The notes: generated from the sequence alone by a model not told the origin. A stretch of DNA of 64,000 bases from Chryseolinea lacunae (GCF_016735595.1 NZ_JAERRB010000014.1:149963-213962), one strand, 5' to 3'. Shown: positions 26,069-34,399, counted from the first letter of the stretch. A program made the numbers and translations.

Positions 26069-26880
26069 AGCAAAACTTTCGATACAGAAAATCAGTGGCT
26101 GTGTTTGCGTTGATGGTTGTGATGGGCCTGGCGCAGGCGCACGAATTCTGGATGCAGCCCATCAAGTTTTTTCTGAAACCCGGTGAGCATCTGGTGGTGA
26201 GTTTTAAAGTGGGAGAAAACTTTATGGGTGAACCGTGGGACATGACGACCCACAAAATAGAACGGCTCGATTTGCTTCACGGATCCGAATCGCGCAGCGT
26301 GCGCGACAGCGTGATGCCCGGAAAGAAAAACAACCTTTCGGTGTTGTTAAAACAGGAAGGCACACACCTGCTGGTGATGCAAAGCGACAACGCGTTCATT
26401 GGCATGGAGGGCGACAAATTCAATGAATACCTGAAAGAGGATGGCCTCGACGAGGTGTTCGAGCAGCGCAAGAAGACCAACACACTCACAAAACCTTCGC
26501 GTGAATATTTCACACGCTTTTCCAAGTTGCTGGTGCAAGTGGGAAAAACAACCGACGACACCTTTGGCCAAGTGGCCGGATTTCCCGTGGAGGTTGTTCC
26601 GGAATCTAATCCCTATGCAGCAAAAATCGGCGACGTGATTCGCTACAAAATACTGCACGACGGCAAACCCGTTTTTGGTGCGAAGGTGCGTGTGTGGAAC
26701 CGGTGGGACAATCGCACCACCATACAAAACATATACACCGAAAAGAATGGTACCATCGAGGCCATCGTGAGCAACCCGGGCATGTGGATGGTGAGCGTAG
26801 TGAGAATGGTACCGGCCACAAAAGAAGGAGCGGAGTGGCAAAGCTATTGGGCCAGCCTCACGTTTGGCATTCGTCAATAA
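26065..26880 (+). CDS. DUF4198 domain protein (exported)
   Basis: The 271-aa product has a signal peptide (RYRKSVAVFALMVVMGLAQA) and then the typical DUF4198 opening HEFWMQPIKFFLKPGEHLVV. Family elements continue with VSFKVGENFMGEPWD, VEVVPESNPYA and the beta-rich C-terminus PVFGAKVRVWNRWDN and NPGMWMVSVVRMV. DUF4198 proteins are periplasmic and often lie near metal-uptake systems, though no such genes are here. The start overlaps the pepP stop by four bases. Confidence 0.85.
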   Translation: MKQNFRYRKSVAVFALMVVMGLAQAHEFWMQPIKFFLKPGEHLVVSFKVGENFMGEPWDMTTHKIERLDLLHGSESRSVRDSVMPGKKNNLSVLLKQEGTHLLVMQSDNAFIGMEGDKFNEYLKEDGLDEVFEQRKKTNTLTKPSREYFTRFSKLLVQVGKTTDDTFGQVAGFPVEVVPESNPYAAKIGDVIRYKILHDGKPVFGAKVRVWNRWDNRTTIQNIYTEKNGTIEAIVSNPGMWMVSVVRMVPATKEGAEWQSYWASLTFGIRQ

Positions 26881-26889
26881 AGAAAAACT

Positions 26890-27303
26890 ATGAGCAAGAT
26901 ACATTCATCGCAAGCCCCTGAACCGGTGGGCTCCTATCCGCACGCACGGCGTGTAGGCAATCTGTTGTTCCTCTCGGGCGTGGGGCCACGGCAAAGGGGG
27001 TCGTCTGAAATTCCCGGTGTGACATTGGACGCAGAACGGAATATTATTGACTACGACATCGAAAAACAGTGTCATGCTGTGTTTCAGAACGTTCGCTACA
27101 TCCTGGAAGACGCTGGTGCCCAGTGGGAAAACCTGGTGGACGTGACGGTGTTTCTCACGAACATGAAACAGGACTTTGCTGTTTTCAATAAAGTGTATGC
27201 AGTCTATTTTAAAGACAACCAACCCTGTCGAACCACGGTTGAAGTGAACGCGTTGCCCACGCCAATTGCCATTGAGTTGAAGTGCATTGCCGCGTTGGAG
27301 TGA
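26890..27303 (+). CDS. RidA family deaminase, AmnD (2-aminomuconate deaminase)-like
   Basis: The 137-aa trimeric enamine/imine deaminase fold shows the RidA core: EPVGSYPHARRVGNLLFLSGVGPRQRG at the start, then VFQNVRYILEDAGAQWENLVDVTVFLTNM and PCRTTVEVNALPTPIAIELKCIA. The Arg in PCRTTV lies at the substrate carboxylate site. The variant GVGPRxRG and the longer insert resemble 2-aminomuconate deaminase of the kynurenine route rather than canonical RidA, but no other kynurenine genes are adjacent. The call as AmnD is therefore tentative, the family call firm. Confidence 0.85.
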   Translation: MSKIHSSQAPEPVGSYPHARRVGNLLFLSGVGPRQRGSSEIPGVTLDAERNIIDYDIEKQCHAVFQNVRYILEDAGAQWENLVDVTVFLTNMKQDFAVFNKVYAVYFKDNQPCRTTVEVNALPTPIAIELKCIAALE

Positions 27304-27364
27304 TGTTTTGAAATTTGTATCTTAGTTTGAAAGGTATTCGGTATCTTAATTAAATGGGACGGAA

Positions 27365-27940
27365 ATGAATTCAGTCATTGGTGTTTCGAAGAAGATGACA
27401 GATGCAGAGTTTGAAAAATTCTGCGGAGAGAATCGTGACCTCCGTGTTGAGCGCAACAGTAATCTTGATGTTATCATTATGTCGCCCGTTAACTCGCTAT
27501 CCGGCAATTTTGGTGCTGAAATTCTTTGGCAGTTGCAAAGTTGGAACGTGGCTCACGGAAGAAAGGGCCTGGTGTTTGACTCTTCAGCGGGATTTATGCT
27601 GCCTGATAAATCTATTCTCTCACCGGATGCTTCGTGGTTGACCCTTGCGAAATGGACGCCCCTTTCTGCAGAACAAAAAAATCGCTTTGCTCCGGTTTGC
27701 CCTGATTTTGTAATCGAACTCCGTTCAAAAAGCGACGATCTAAATGAGTTGATGGAGAAGATGAAAGCGTGGATCAACAATGGCGCCAAGCAGGCTTGGT
27801 TAATAGATCCCTATACCGAAACGTCCTATCTGTTTCACGACGGAATTGCCGATATCGTCACAGGATTTGATAAAAAACTTAAAGCCCATGCACCACTTGA
27901 CGGCTTCGAACTTGATTTGTCAATGTTAAGAGAAATCTAA
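27365..27940 (+). CDS. Uma2-family (DUF820) putative endonuclease, copy 1
   Basis: The 191-aa protein has the Uma2/DUF820 PD-(D/E)xK layout: a helix-rich start (MTDAEFEKFCGENRDLRVERNSN), VIIMSPVNSLSG, SILSPDASW (metal Asp), CPDFVIELRSKSDDLNELMEKMKAWINNGAKQAWLIDP (catalytic Glu and Lys-like residue) and the HDGIADIVTGFDKKLK tail. Related proteins are often found in multiple copies in cyanobacteria and Bacteroidota; a biological role is not established. The DNA is visibly richer in A and T than the neighbours. A paralogue follows 80 bases later. Confidence 0.8.
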   Translation: MNSVIGVSKKMTDAEFEKFCGENRDLRVERNSNLDVIIMSPVNSLSGNFGAEILWQLQSWNVAHGRKGLVFDSSAGFMLPDKSILSPDASWLTLAKWTPLSAEQKNRFAPVCPDFVIELRSKSDDLNELMEKMKAWINNGAKQAWLIDPYTETSYLFHDGIADIVTGFDKKLKAHAPLDGFELDLSMLREI

Positions 27941-28020
27941 GACCTGTAAAGTCCTTATAAGAATGGAGTCGTTGGTTGCGACATTTTGAAATTTTGTATC
28001 TTTAAACAAAGAGAATTGTT

Positions 28021-28617
28021 ATGATGGACACATTCGTGCTAAAGGGAAAGCTGATGGAGCGGATGACGGATGATGAATTCCTGCGATTCGCGTTTGACAA
28101 CCAGGAATTGAAAATTGAACGCAACAGTAAACTCGAAATATTGATCATGTCACCCGTTAGCACGTTATCCGCCTATTATAGTTCTAAAATATACACACAA
28201 CTAACCTTGTGGAACGAGAAGCACCAAAACGGTATCACCTTCGACTCTTCAGTAGGATTTACGCTTCCCGATCGTTCTATATTGTCTCCCGATGCTAGTT
28301 GGGTCTCGAACGAGAAATGGAGCAAGTTGTCGAAAGCCGATCTTAATAGATTTGCCTATCTGTGTCCCGAGTTTGTCATCGAAGTTGGGTCAAAGACTGA
28401 TGATGCCGACGCGCTCAAACGGAAAATGCAAACCTGGATCTCCAATGGCGCCCTGTTGGCGTGGTTCATCGATCCGATAAACAAAATGAGCTATATCTAT
28501 CGTCCGGCTAAGCCTGAAGAAATAGTGAAGGGATTTGATTTGAAGTTGAAAGGTGAGGGACCGGTGAGTGGCTTCGACCTGGATCTATCCATTTTGGATA
28601 AACACATTCCTAAATAG
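28021..28617 (+). CDS. Uma2-family (DUF820) putative endonuclease, copy 2
   Basis: The 198-aa paralogue of the previous gene has the same motif series: MTDDEFLRFAFDNQELKIERNSKLEILIMSPVSTLS, ILSPDASWVSNEKWSKL, CPEFVIEVGSKTDDADALKRKMQTWISNGALLAWFIDP, and a longer C-terminus ending LSILDKHIPK. Identity between the two by eye is roughly half, so the duplication is not recent. The upstream DNA also repeats (27306-27324 and 27984-28004). Two ATG codons begin the frame, and the first is used here by default. Confidence 0.8.
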   Translation: MMDTFVLKGKLMERMTDDEFLRFAFDNQELKIERNSKLEILIMSPVSTLSAYYSSKIYTQLTLWNEKHQNGITFDSSVGFTLPDRSILSPDASWVSNEKWSKLSKADLNRFAYLCPEFVIEVGSKTDDADALKRKMQTWISNGALLAWFIDPINKMSYIYRPAKPEEIVKGFDLKLKGEGPVSGFDLDLSILDKHIPK

Positions 28618-28687
28618 AATCGTATTCATAACGGAACGTTATGCGGCTATTCCGGTTTCCCGTGAATAACTCCTGCCGTTCAGCGAT

Positions 28688-28723
28688 TCAACGCCAAGTC
28701 TATTACCGTTAAGAGAAATCTAA
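28688..28723 (+). pseudogene. Possible C-terminal remnant of a third Uma2 copy
   Basis: Sixteen bases at 28708-28723 are identical to the 3' end of Uma2 copy 1 (27925-27940), including the stop codon. In the matching frame the last codons read STPSLLPLREI, similar to the LSMLREI end of copy 1. No start or body of the gene remains in the short spacer, and the end overlaps the stop of the convergent IscA gene. This is a weak but non-random match. Confidence 0.35.
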
Positions 28724-29046
28724 ACCGCGAAACTCTCACCACAACCACACGTACGTGTTGCGTTGGGGTTGATAAACTGAAAGCCTTTGCCATTCAGCCC
28801 GTCCGAAAAATCAAGCGTGGTGCCCAGCAGGTAGAGCAGGCTCTTTTTGTCAACAAGAATCTTGATGCCCTTGTCTTCAAAGATCTGGTCGGCAGGTTTT
28901 ATCTCGTCGTCGAAATTGAGGTCATACATCAGGCCGGAGCATCCGCCGCCTTTCACAAGAACACGAACGTTGTTCTGATCGGCCTTGCCTTCTTCCTTGC
29001 GGAGGGCGATGATTCTTTCTTTTGCTTTATCGGTTACGCTGATCAT
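28720..29046 (-). CDS. Iron-sulfur cluster assembly accessory protein, IscA/HesB family
   Basis: The 108-aa A-type carrier has the three conserved cysteines: one in KGGGCSGLMYDL and two in CGCGESF at the C-terminus. Such proteins receive and pass on [2Fe-2S] or [4Fe-4S] clusters. Members are not reliably separable into IscA, SufA and ErpA by sequence alone, so no symbol is given. The next reverse gene upstream is a 136-aa hypothetical, 18 bases away. Confidence 0.93.
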   Translation of the reverse strand: MISVTDKAKERIIALRKEEGKADQNNVRVLVKGGGCSGLMYDLNFDDEIKPADQIFEDKGIKILVDKKSLLYLLGTTLDFSDGLNGKGFQFINPNATRTCGCGESFAV

Positions 29047-29064
29047 AGTCTTGAAAAGTAATGT

Positions 29065-29475
29065 TTACGAAATAGGATTAAGCACCACACTAAACACGGT
29101 GAGGGTGTTCATGTCCCGGCCGTAGTATAGCTTCTGCAGGGCATCCAGAATGTTGCTCGCCTTGAAGTAGGACGTGTGCAGTTCTGTATCGCCCTTGGCC
29201 ACCCATTGAATGGTATACGAATTTTCTTTTTCCTTGTATTGCTGTACATAGGCCAACATCTTCTTCAGGGCATCTACTTTGTCGGCACCCGTCTCGTTGT
29301 GAAAGAGGAAGGCCTGGTTGTGGCGTGGGTTGATGGTGATGAGGTCCAGTTTCACCTTGCCGTCAACCGTGCTGTATTCAAACACCAGGTCTGATGTGCG
29401 CAAGCCCAGGTAATCTTTGATCTCTTGCTGTACACGGGCCGCTTCCACATGCATTTCACTGAGGGTTTCAATCAT
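29065..29475 (-). CDS. Conserved hypothetical protein
   Basis: The 136-aa soluble protein has no signal or membrane segment. It mixes helix and strand (MIETLSEMHVEAARVQQEIKDYLGLRTSDLVFEYSTVDGKVKLDLI). The C-terminal half (YKEKENSYTIQWVAKGDTELHTSYFKASNILDALQKLYYGRD) is compact and likely folds as a small alpha/beta domain. I cannot assign a family. It is placed between iscA-like and mce genes, the latter divergent (73-base gap). Confidence 0.6.
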   Translation of the reverse strand: MIETLSEMHVEAARVQQEIKDYLGLRTSDLVFEYSTVDGKVKLDLITINPRHNQAFLFHNETGADKVDALKKMLAYVQQYKEKENSYTIQWVAKGDTELHTSYFKASNILDALQKLYYGRDMNTLTVFSVVLNPIS

Positions 29476-29548
29476 AGATGCTAAAGTTTCACTGCCTAAA
29501 CTTTCGATTTAGACAAAAAGTTTCGTCTTTGATGCAAAGTTAACAATT

Positions 29549-29959
29549 ATGGAAAAACTTGAGCACATCGGAATTGCCGTTAAAAACATGGAAAAAGCCC
29601 ATTCCATATTTGAAGCCCTTTTGGGGCGCGAACACTACAAAATCGAAGAGGTGGCGTCGGAGGGCGTCCGGACTTCGTTTTTTGAGATCGGAGGGGTGAA
29701 AATCGAGTTTCTGGAGGCCACCCGCGACGACTCGCCCATCGCCAAATTCATTGAAAAGCGGGGCGAAGGTGTTCATCACCTGGCCTTTGCCGTCAACGAC
29801 ATCAAAAGCAGCATTGAAGAGTATAAACAGAAGGGTTTTGAGCTCATCAGCGAGATTCCCAAAAAAGGCGCCGATAATAAAATGATCTGCTTCATGCACC
29901 CCAAATCTACAGGGGGCGTGCTCGTGGAACTCTGCCAGGAGATTAAAGCAGGCGGCTAA
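29549..29959 (+). CDS. mce: Methylmalonyl-CoA epimerase
   Basis: The 136-aa glyoxalase-fold enzyme begins MEKLEHIGIAVKNMEKA; the metal ligands include His in HIGIAV, Glu in VKIEFLEAT, His in HHLAFAV and Glu in VLVELCQE. It interconverts the (R) and (S) forms of methylmalonyl-CoA and so links propionate, odd-chain fatty acid and branched-chain amino acid breakdown to the citric acid cycle. The length is standard. Its 3' end overlaps a 53-aa convergent lipoprotein gene by four bases. Confidence 0.94.
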   Translation: MEKLEHIGIAVKNMEKAHSIFEALLGREHYKIEEVASEGVRTSFFEIGGVKIEFLEATRDDSPIAKFIEKRGEGVHHLAFAVNDIKSSIEEYKQKGFELISEIPKKGADNKMICFMHPKSTGGVLVELCQEIKAGG

Positions 29960-30117
29960 GGCTTCTTCATCTGGCTGGCGCTCTTGCCGCCAAACTGAAG
30001 ATCGTTATAATACTTTTGTTTCTTTTTGCCCTTGGCCGTTTTGTAGTAAGGCTTTGGCGAATGACAGGCGCTGGCAAAAAAGGTCAGTAGAAGGAAAACG
30101 CCAATAATTCTTTTCAT
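29956..30117 (-). CDS. Small 53-aa lipoprotein
   Basis: A clean ATG-initiated 53-codon frame runs on the reverse strand. It starts with MKRIIGVFLLLTFFASAC, a signal peptide with a lipobox (ASAC, Cys at residue 18). The mature 36 residues are basic and aromatic: PKPYYKTAKGKKKQKYYNDLQ, then GGKSASQMKKP. The export signal and coherent composition argue for a real gene despite its size. Its stop overlaps the mce stop by four bases. The function is unknown. Confidence 0.7.
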   Translation of the reverse strand: MKRIIGVFLLLTFFASACHSPKPYYKTAKGKKKQKYYNDLQFGGKSASQMKKP

Positions 30118-30191
30118 GAGCTTAGGGGATTATACCACTGCATAGGTACACCGAATATAGGTGGCAAATCTCGCATATTCGTCTATAATCT

Positions 30192-30199
30192 TACTTTTG
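30192..30199 (+). promoter_or_regulatory. Candidate -7 box upstream of thiL
   Basis: TACTTTTG fits the Bacteroidota TAnnTTTG box, and a TATAAT-like stretch lies just before it. No clear TTTG box is found 19-21 bases upstream. With a start near 30206, the thiL leader would be about 50 bases. Confidence 0.4.
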
Positions 30200-30254
30200 C
30201 AGGATGAAGGGTTTCTTCGAACGCCGAAGACACCAACATCACACAGCAACAACA

Positions 30255-31289
30255 ATGGAAAACAGATCGGAAATAAGTCAACTAGGTGAGTTTGGGTTGA
30301 TCGAACGCCTGCGGGGAAATGTCACCCTCACCAACCCCACATCGCTGGTAGGCATCGGCGACGACGCGGCCGTTATTCAGGCAACAGACGATGAATGCAT
30401 TTTGCTCTCCACCGACATGCTGGTGGAGGGTGTTCATTTTGATTTGTCGTATGTGCCCATCCATCACCTCGGCTACAAATCGGTGGCCGTGAACGTGTCG
30501 GACATTGCGGCCATGAATGCCAAGGCAGAGCAGATCACCGTGAGCATCGCCCTCAGCAATCGCTTCTCGGTAGAAGCCGTAGACGCCCTCTATGCGGGCA
30601 TCCGCGCAGCCTGCGAAAGTTATGGTGTGGACCTCGTGGGAGGAGACACAACCTCGTCTACATCAGGATTGATCATTTCCATTTCGGTGATGGGTCGCGC
30701 AAAACGCGATCAGATCGCCTACCGTTCGGGCGCAAAGGTGAACGACATCCTGTGTGTGACCGGCGACCTCGGCGGAGCATTTATGGGATTGCAGGTGCTG
30801 GAACGCGAGAAGCAGGTGTTTCTGGCCGACCCCAACATGCAACCCGACATGGAGAAATATGAATACATGGTAGGCCGGCAGTTGAAACCCGAAGCCCGCA
30901 TGGACATCGTCTACGATTTGCTGGAAGCCGGCGTGAAGCCCACATCCATGATTGACGTGTCGGACGGGCTGGCCTCCGAACTTTTCCACATTGTGAAAAG
31001 CTCGGGCGTGGGCGTGAGAATCTACGAAGACAAAATTCCTATCGATCACACCACCTACGAAACGGCCGTGGAGTTTAACCTCGACCCCGTGACCTGCGCA
31101 TTGAATGGCGGCGAAGACTACGAATTGCTGTTCACCATTAGCAAAGACGATCAGGAGAAAATCAAAAATCACCCCGACATCCATTTCATTGGCTATGTGC
31201 ACGATCGGAAAGACCAGAACGTGCTCATCACCAAACAAGGCACAGTGGTGCCGTTGCGTGCCCAGGGGTGGGATCACTTCAAGGGCTAA
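30255..31289 (+). CDS. thiL: Thiamine-monophosphate kinase
   Basis: The frame opens at 30204, but the ATG at 30255 gives the conserved start MENRSEISQLGEFGLIERL and 344 aa. Key motifs of the AIR-synthase-like fold are VGIGDDAAV, STDMLVEGVHFDL, VGGDTTSS, DVSDGLASEL and GGEDYELLF. The enzyme phosphorylates thiamine monophosphate to the pyrophosphate cofactor. The stop codon overlaps that of the convergent 121-aa gene by four bases. No TPP riboswitch was seen upstream. Confidence 0.95.
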   Translation: MENRSEISQLGEFGLIERLRGNVTLTNPTSLVGIGDDAAVIQATDDECILLSTDMLVEGVHFDLSYVPIHHLGYKSVAVNVSDIAAMNAKAEQITVSIALSNRFSVEAVDALYAGIRAACESYGVDLVGGDTTSSTSGLIISISVMGRAKRDQIAYRSGAKVNDILCVTGDLGGAFMGLQVLEREKQVFLADPNMQPDMEKYEYMVGRQLKPEARMDIVYDLLEAGVKPTSMIDVSDGLASELFHIVKSSGVGVRIYEDKIPIDHTTYETAVEFNLDPVTCALNGGEDYELLFTISKDDQEKIKNHPDIHFIGYVHDRKDQNVLITKQGTVVPLRAQGWDHFKG

Positions 31290-31651
31290 TCTTCCGGAAA
31301 CGGAATGAACACAAAATTGGTGAACGCCTTGTCGATCACAAACAGGCAGCAGAATTCGTCGGGATCTTTGTAGGCCGCTTTAAAATCGTCGGCCTTGTCG
31401 GTGTCGATGAGGCCGCGTTGCAGAAATTCGTCTACAAACGAAGCATAGTAGAACCAGGATGTTCCGTTAATGGCGGGACCCATCAGCACCTGCCCAATGG
31501 GCTGCTCTTCTTTGCAGATGGGGAAAATGGGAAAGTCAAACCCCGCCGTGCGGATTTGATAGGAAGCCTCTTTCAGGGTGTCGGCCACCTTCACAAAATC
31601 TTGCGAGATGGTGCCCAAATATTTACCGCTCAGTTCCGGATCGTTATGCAT
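31286..31651 (-). CDS. Conserved hypothetical protein
   Basis: The 121-aa soluble protein has the compact sequence MHNDPELSGKYLGTISQDF through KEEQPIGQVLM and DEFCCLFVIDKAFTNFVFIPFPED. No signal or membrane segment is present. Proteins of this form are widespread and uncharacterised in Bacteroidota as far as I know. A candidate -7 box lies 16 bases upstream, so the gene is probably transcribed alone. Confidence 0.65.
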   Translation of the reverse strand: MHNDPELSGKYLGTISQDFVKVADTLKEASYQIRTAGFDFPIFPICKEEQPIGQVLMGPAINGTSWFYYASFVDEFLQRGLIDTDKADDFKAAYKDPDEFCCLFVIDKAFTNFVFIPFPED

Positions 31652-31666
31652 ACAGTTTCAGAAGGT

Positions 31667-31674
31667 CAAAAATA
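31667..31674 (-). promoter_or_regulatory. Candidate -7 box of the 121-aa hypothetical gene
   Basis: On the reverse strand TATTTTTG fits TAnnTTTG and lies 16 bases before the ATG. The matching upstream TTTG box is not clear. Confidence 0.35.
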
Positions 31675-31749
31675 CAATTCCTTGTTGGATTCATGTGCAC
31701 ACCATTTCTGTGGGGCACAATCTTTACGAAGTGTGCATGATTTCAGGAG

Positions 31750-32364
31750 TTAGTTTTTCAGCGGAAACACGGGGCCTTCCAGGGGAAGTAAAAACGTGTT
31801 GGCCATGTTGATCAATTCCGGAAAAAACGCTTCAAACTCCTGCCGGAAGTCGTCGTAGAAAGCTTCCAGTTCCACCACCGATTCGTCCATCAGCGATACG
31901 TGCCGTGTGCGTCGGCTCAGGCCGGTGAGTGCGCGTTCGATGCCCCACAGTTCGCCATAGTTAACAAGCCAATTGCCGCGCACCATGTGGGGCAGGAGTT
32001 GGCGCACGCCCTCGGGCAACAGGGCCTGATGTTCGTCGAGGATGCCATAGGCCATTCGGGCAAAATCGGGCAGGGGCGTGGCGTGATAGTGAAGCCAGTT
32101 TTTTGAAAGGAAGTGGTCGTAGAACACATCAACGATCACGGGCGCATAGTGCCTGTATTTAGGCCTCAGTCTGGTCTTGCTTTGCAGCACCACGGCGTGA
32201 TGGTCGGTGAAGCTGTCGATTTCGCGATGCAGTTCGATGCCCTTGGCAATGGCCCCGCCAAATTGATCTACCAGGTTGCGGCCTTTTACAAAGTCGCCGA
32301 TAAAATTTCCCAGCATAACCGACGGGTTGTTTCCCGATAAATAAATGTGCGCCAGAAAATTCAT
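31750..32364 (-). CDS. AcpH-like acyl carrier protein phosphodiesterase (DUF479)
   Basis: The 204-aa protein starts MNFLAHIYLSGNNPSVMLGNFIGDFVKGR, the hallmark of the AcpH/DUF479 family. Metal-binding His and Asp residues occur in HREIDSFTDHHAVV and VDVFYDHFLSKNW. In E. coli AcpH removes the phosphopantetheine arm from acyl carrier protein, but the family is broader and this role in Bacteroidota is untested. The gene is monocistronic on the reverse strand, divergent from the TerB gene. Confidence 0.85.
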   Translation of the reverse strand: MNFLAHIYLSGNNPSVMLGNFIGDFVKGRNLVDQFGGAIAKGIELHREIDSFTDHHAVVLQSKTRLRPKYRHYAPVIVDVFYDHFLSKNWLHYHATPLPDFARMAYGILDEHQALLPEGVRQLLPHMVRGNWLVNYGELWGIERALTGLSRRTRHVSLMDESVVELEAFYDDFRQEFEAFFPELINMANTFLLPLEGPVFPLKN

Positions 32365-32482
32365 GAACTATAAAGGTAGTTGGTAATTTGTTATTAAGTT
32401 CTTAGGTTGGCCGTTCATCGCAATCATGTCTATATTTACTATATTCTCTCCGTTGAATCTCTTTTAACCTATCCGACCGACC

Positions 32483-32884
32483 ATGTCTTCTGCACTTGCT
32501 CAAATGAAATTGCTGATCAGCCTTGCCCAAATAGACGGGACAGTGGCCGATCGGGAAAGAAACTATATCATTAACATCGGCCGGGCCAACAACGTTTACC
32601 CCGACGAAGTAAAACCTCTTTTCGACAAGCGCCACGAACTCATCGTGCCGTCAGATTTGCCCGACGATCGCAAGTTCGACTATCTTTTCTCGCTGGTGCA
32701 ATTAATGAAGATAGACGAAAGGATGTATAAAGAAGAAATTCTTTTCTGTTCAAAAATTGCCGCCAGCCTTGGCTACGATCAACAGGTGATGTTCGAACTG
32801 TTGCTGCACGTGAAAGCGGTGGCCATGGCCGACGACGAAATGACGGCACTGAAAAACCTCGTGCAAAAATACCTGCACCACTAG
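32483..32884 (+). CDS. TerB-like protein
   Basis: The 133-aa all-helical protein matches the TerB fold: LISLAQIDGTVADRERNYIINIG, FDYLFSLVQLMKIDERMYKEEILFCSKIA, LGYDQQVMFELLLHVKAVAM. The acidic DGTVADRE and DERMYKEE segments are the conserved metal-associated positions. The tellurite label comes from plasmid homologues. There is no other ter gene here, so a stress or regulatory role is only possible. It precedes the amidohydrolase gene by 46 bases. Confidence 0.8.
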   Translation: MSSALAQMKLLISLAQIDGTVADRERNYIINIGRANNVYPDEVKPLFDKRHELIVPSDLPDDRKFDYLFSLVQLMKIDERMYKEEILFCSKIAASLGYDQQVMFELLLHVKAVAMADDEMTALKNLVQKYLHH

Positions 32885-32930
32885 CGCCTGCGCTCCTGAA
32901 CTTTTAGAAAATACCCATTAACCTAAACGT

Positions 32931-34208
32931 ATGAAGAAAATTTATCTGATCCTCTTGTGGGTGGCAGCGTGTGCCACCACCTACGCACAAAAAACGTATG
33001 TGCACTGCGGAAACCTCATCGACGGCAAGGCCTCCGACGTTCAACCCCAAATGACCATCGTGGTGGAAGGCAACAAGATCACCGCCATCGAAAAAGGTTT
33101 CTCGAAGCCTGGCAAAGACGACAAGCTCATCGACCTCAGCAAAAAAACCGTGATGCCAGGCCTCATCGACATGCACGTGCATTTGGAAGGTGAAACCAGC
33201 AAAGACCAGGCGCTGCAACGCTTCACTCTGAACGACGCCGACGTGGCCTTCAAGGCTGCGTTCTATGCCAAGAAGACATTGATGGCCGGATTCACCACCG
33301 TGCGCGACCTCGGCGGATCGGGCGTGAACACTGCGCTGCGCAACGCTATCAATCAGGGCGTGGCCGTTGGTCCAAGAATTTTTTCTGCCGGCAAATCGAT
33401 CGCCACCACGGGTGGCCACGCCGATCCCACCAATGGTTATCGCAAAGACCTGATGGGCGATCCCGGGCCGAAAGAAGGTGTGGTCAACTCACCCGACGAA
33501 GCGCGTCAGGCCGTGCGTCAGCGTTACAAAGAAGGATCTGATGTGATCAAAATCACGGCCACCGGCGGCGTGCTCAGCATCGCGAAAGACGGTTCGGGGC
33601 CGCAGTTCACCGAAGACGAAATGAAAGCGATTATTGAAACGGCCAAAGAATATGGCATGACCACGGCAGCTCACGCGCACGGCGCGGAAGGTATGAAGCG
33701 TGCCGTGTTGGCCGGCATCACCACCATTGAACACGGCACAAAAATGACCGAAGAGATCATGGACCTCATGAAAGAGAAAGGCACCTACTTTGTGCCCACC
33801 ATCTCCGCCGGAAAGTTTGTGGCAGAGCAGGCCAAGGTGCCCGGCTATTACCACCCGTTGGTGGTGCCGAAAGCGTTGGAAATCGGTCCTCAGATTCAAA
33901 ACACATTTGCCAAAGCCTATAAGCGTGGGGTGAAAATTGCCTTTGGAACCGACGCCGGTGTTTTCCCGCATGGCGACAATGGAAAAGAATTTACCTATAT
34001 GGTGGAAGCCGGCATGCCGGCGATGGAAGCCATTAAGTCGGCCACCGTGGTGAGTGCCGGCATTTTGGGAATGTCCGAAAAACTGGGTTCGCTCGAAGCC
34101 GGCAAATTTGCTGACATCGTGGCTACCGACGAAAATCCGCTTCAAAACATCAAAACCATGGAAAAAGTGAGTTTTGTGATGAAAGACGGCGTGGTGGTGA
34201 AGCCCTAA
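32931..34208 (+). CDS. Secreted amidohydrolase / Xaa-Pro dipeptidase-like
   Basis: The 425-aa protein has a signal peptide (ending near TTYAQK, residue ~20). It carries metal-site motifs of the imidazolonepropionase-type amidohydrolases: MPGLIDMHVHLEGE (HxH), HAHGAEGMKRAVLAGITTIEHGT, and FGTDAGVFPHGDNGKEF (final Asp). The family includes Xaa-Pro dipeptidases and prolidase-like enzymes that hydrolyse peptides or N-acyl compounds. The substrate is not predictable. The leader contains the motif CATTAACCTAA, shared with both SusC genes. Confidence 0.88.
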   Translation: MKKIYLILLWVAACATTYAQKTYVHCGNLIDGKASDVQPQMTIVVEGNKITAIEKGFSKPGKDDKLIDLSKKTVMPGLIDMHVHLEGETSKDQALQRFTLNDADVAFKAAFYAKKTLMAGFTTVRDLGGSGVNTALRNAINQGVAVGPRIFSAGKSIATTGGHADPTNGYRKDLMGDPGPKEGVVNSPDEARQAVRQRYKEGSDVIKITATGGVLSIAKDGSGPQFTEDEMKAIIETAKEYGMTTAAHAHGAEGMKRAVLAGITTIEHGTKMTEEIMDLMKEKGTYFVPTISAGKFVAEQAKVPGYYHPLVVPKALEIGPQIQNTFAKAYKRGVKIAFGTDAGVFPHGDNGKEFTYMVEAGMPAMEAIKSATVVSAGILGMSEKLGSLEAGKFADIVATDENPLQNIKTMEKVSFVMKDGVVVKP

Positions 34209-34234
34209 CAGATTCTTTTTGATTTTACAGATAA

Positions 34235-34275
34235 CCGATCCTGTCGGGGCCCATACGGGCCTTTGGCAGGATCGG
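34235..34275 (+). terminator. Terminator-like hairpin after the amidohydrolase gene
   Basis: A 9-bp stem (CCGATCCTG/CAGGATCGG) encloses an inner stem GGCCC/GGGCC. A T-rich tract (GGATTTGTT) follows, but it is short. It lies 27 bases after the stop codon. Confidence 0.55.
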
Positions 34276-34399
34276 ATTTGTTATGGCCTTTTCGTTTTTG
34301 CCTCCGATTTAAAAACCCGTCGCGTTTGGCCCGTTGCCGCAGCCGCTACTTTTCTTTCCCATTGTTCGCGGTTCGTTGCTCAATGATCATTGTTATTCC

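Noticed and set aside
30120..30255. TPP riboswitch before thiL
   Set aside because: The leader is short and has no thi-box-like conserved core.
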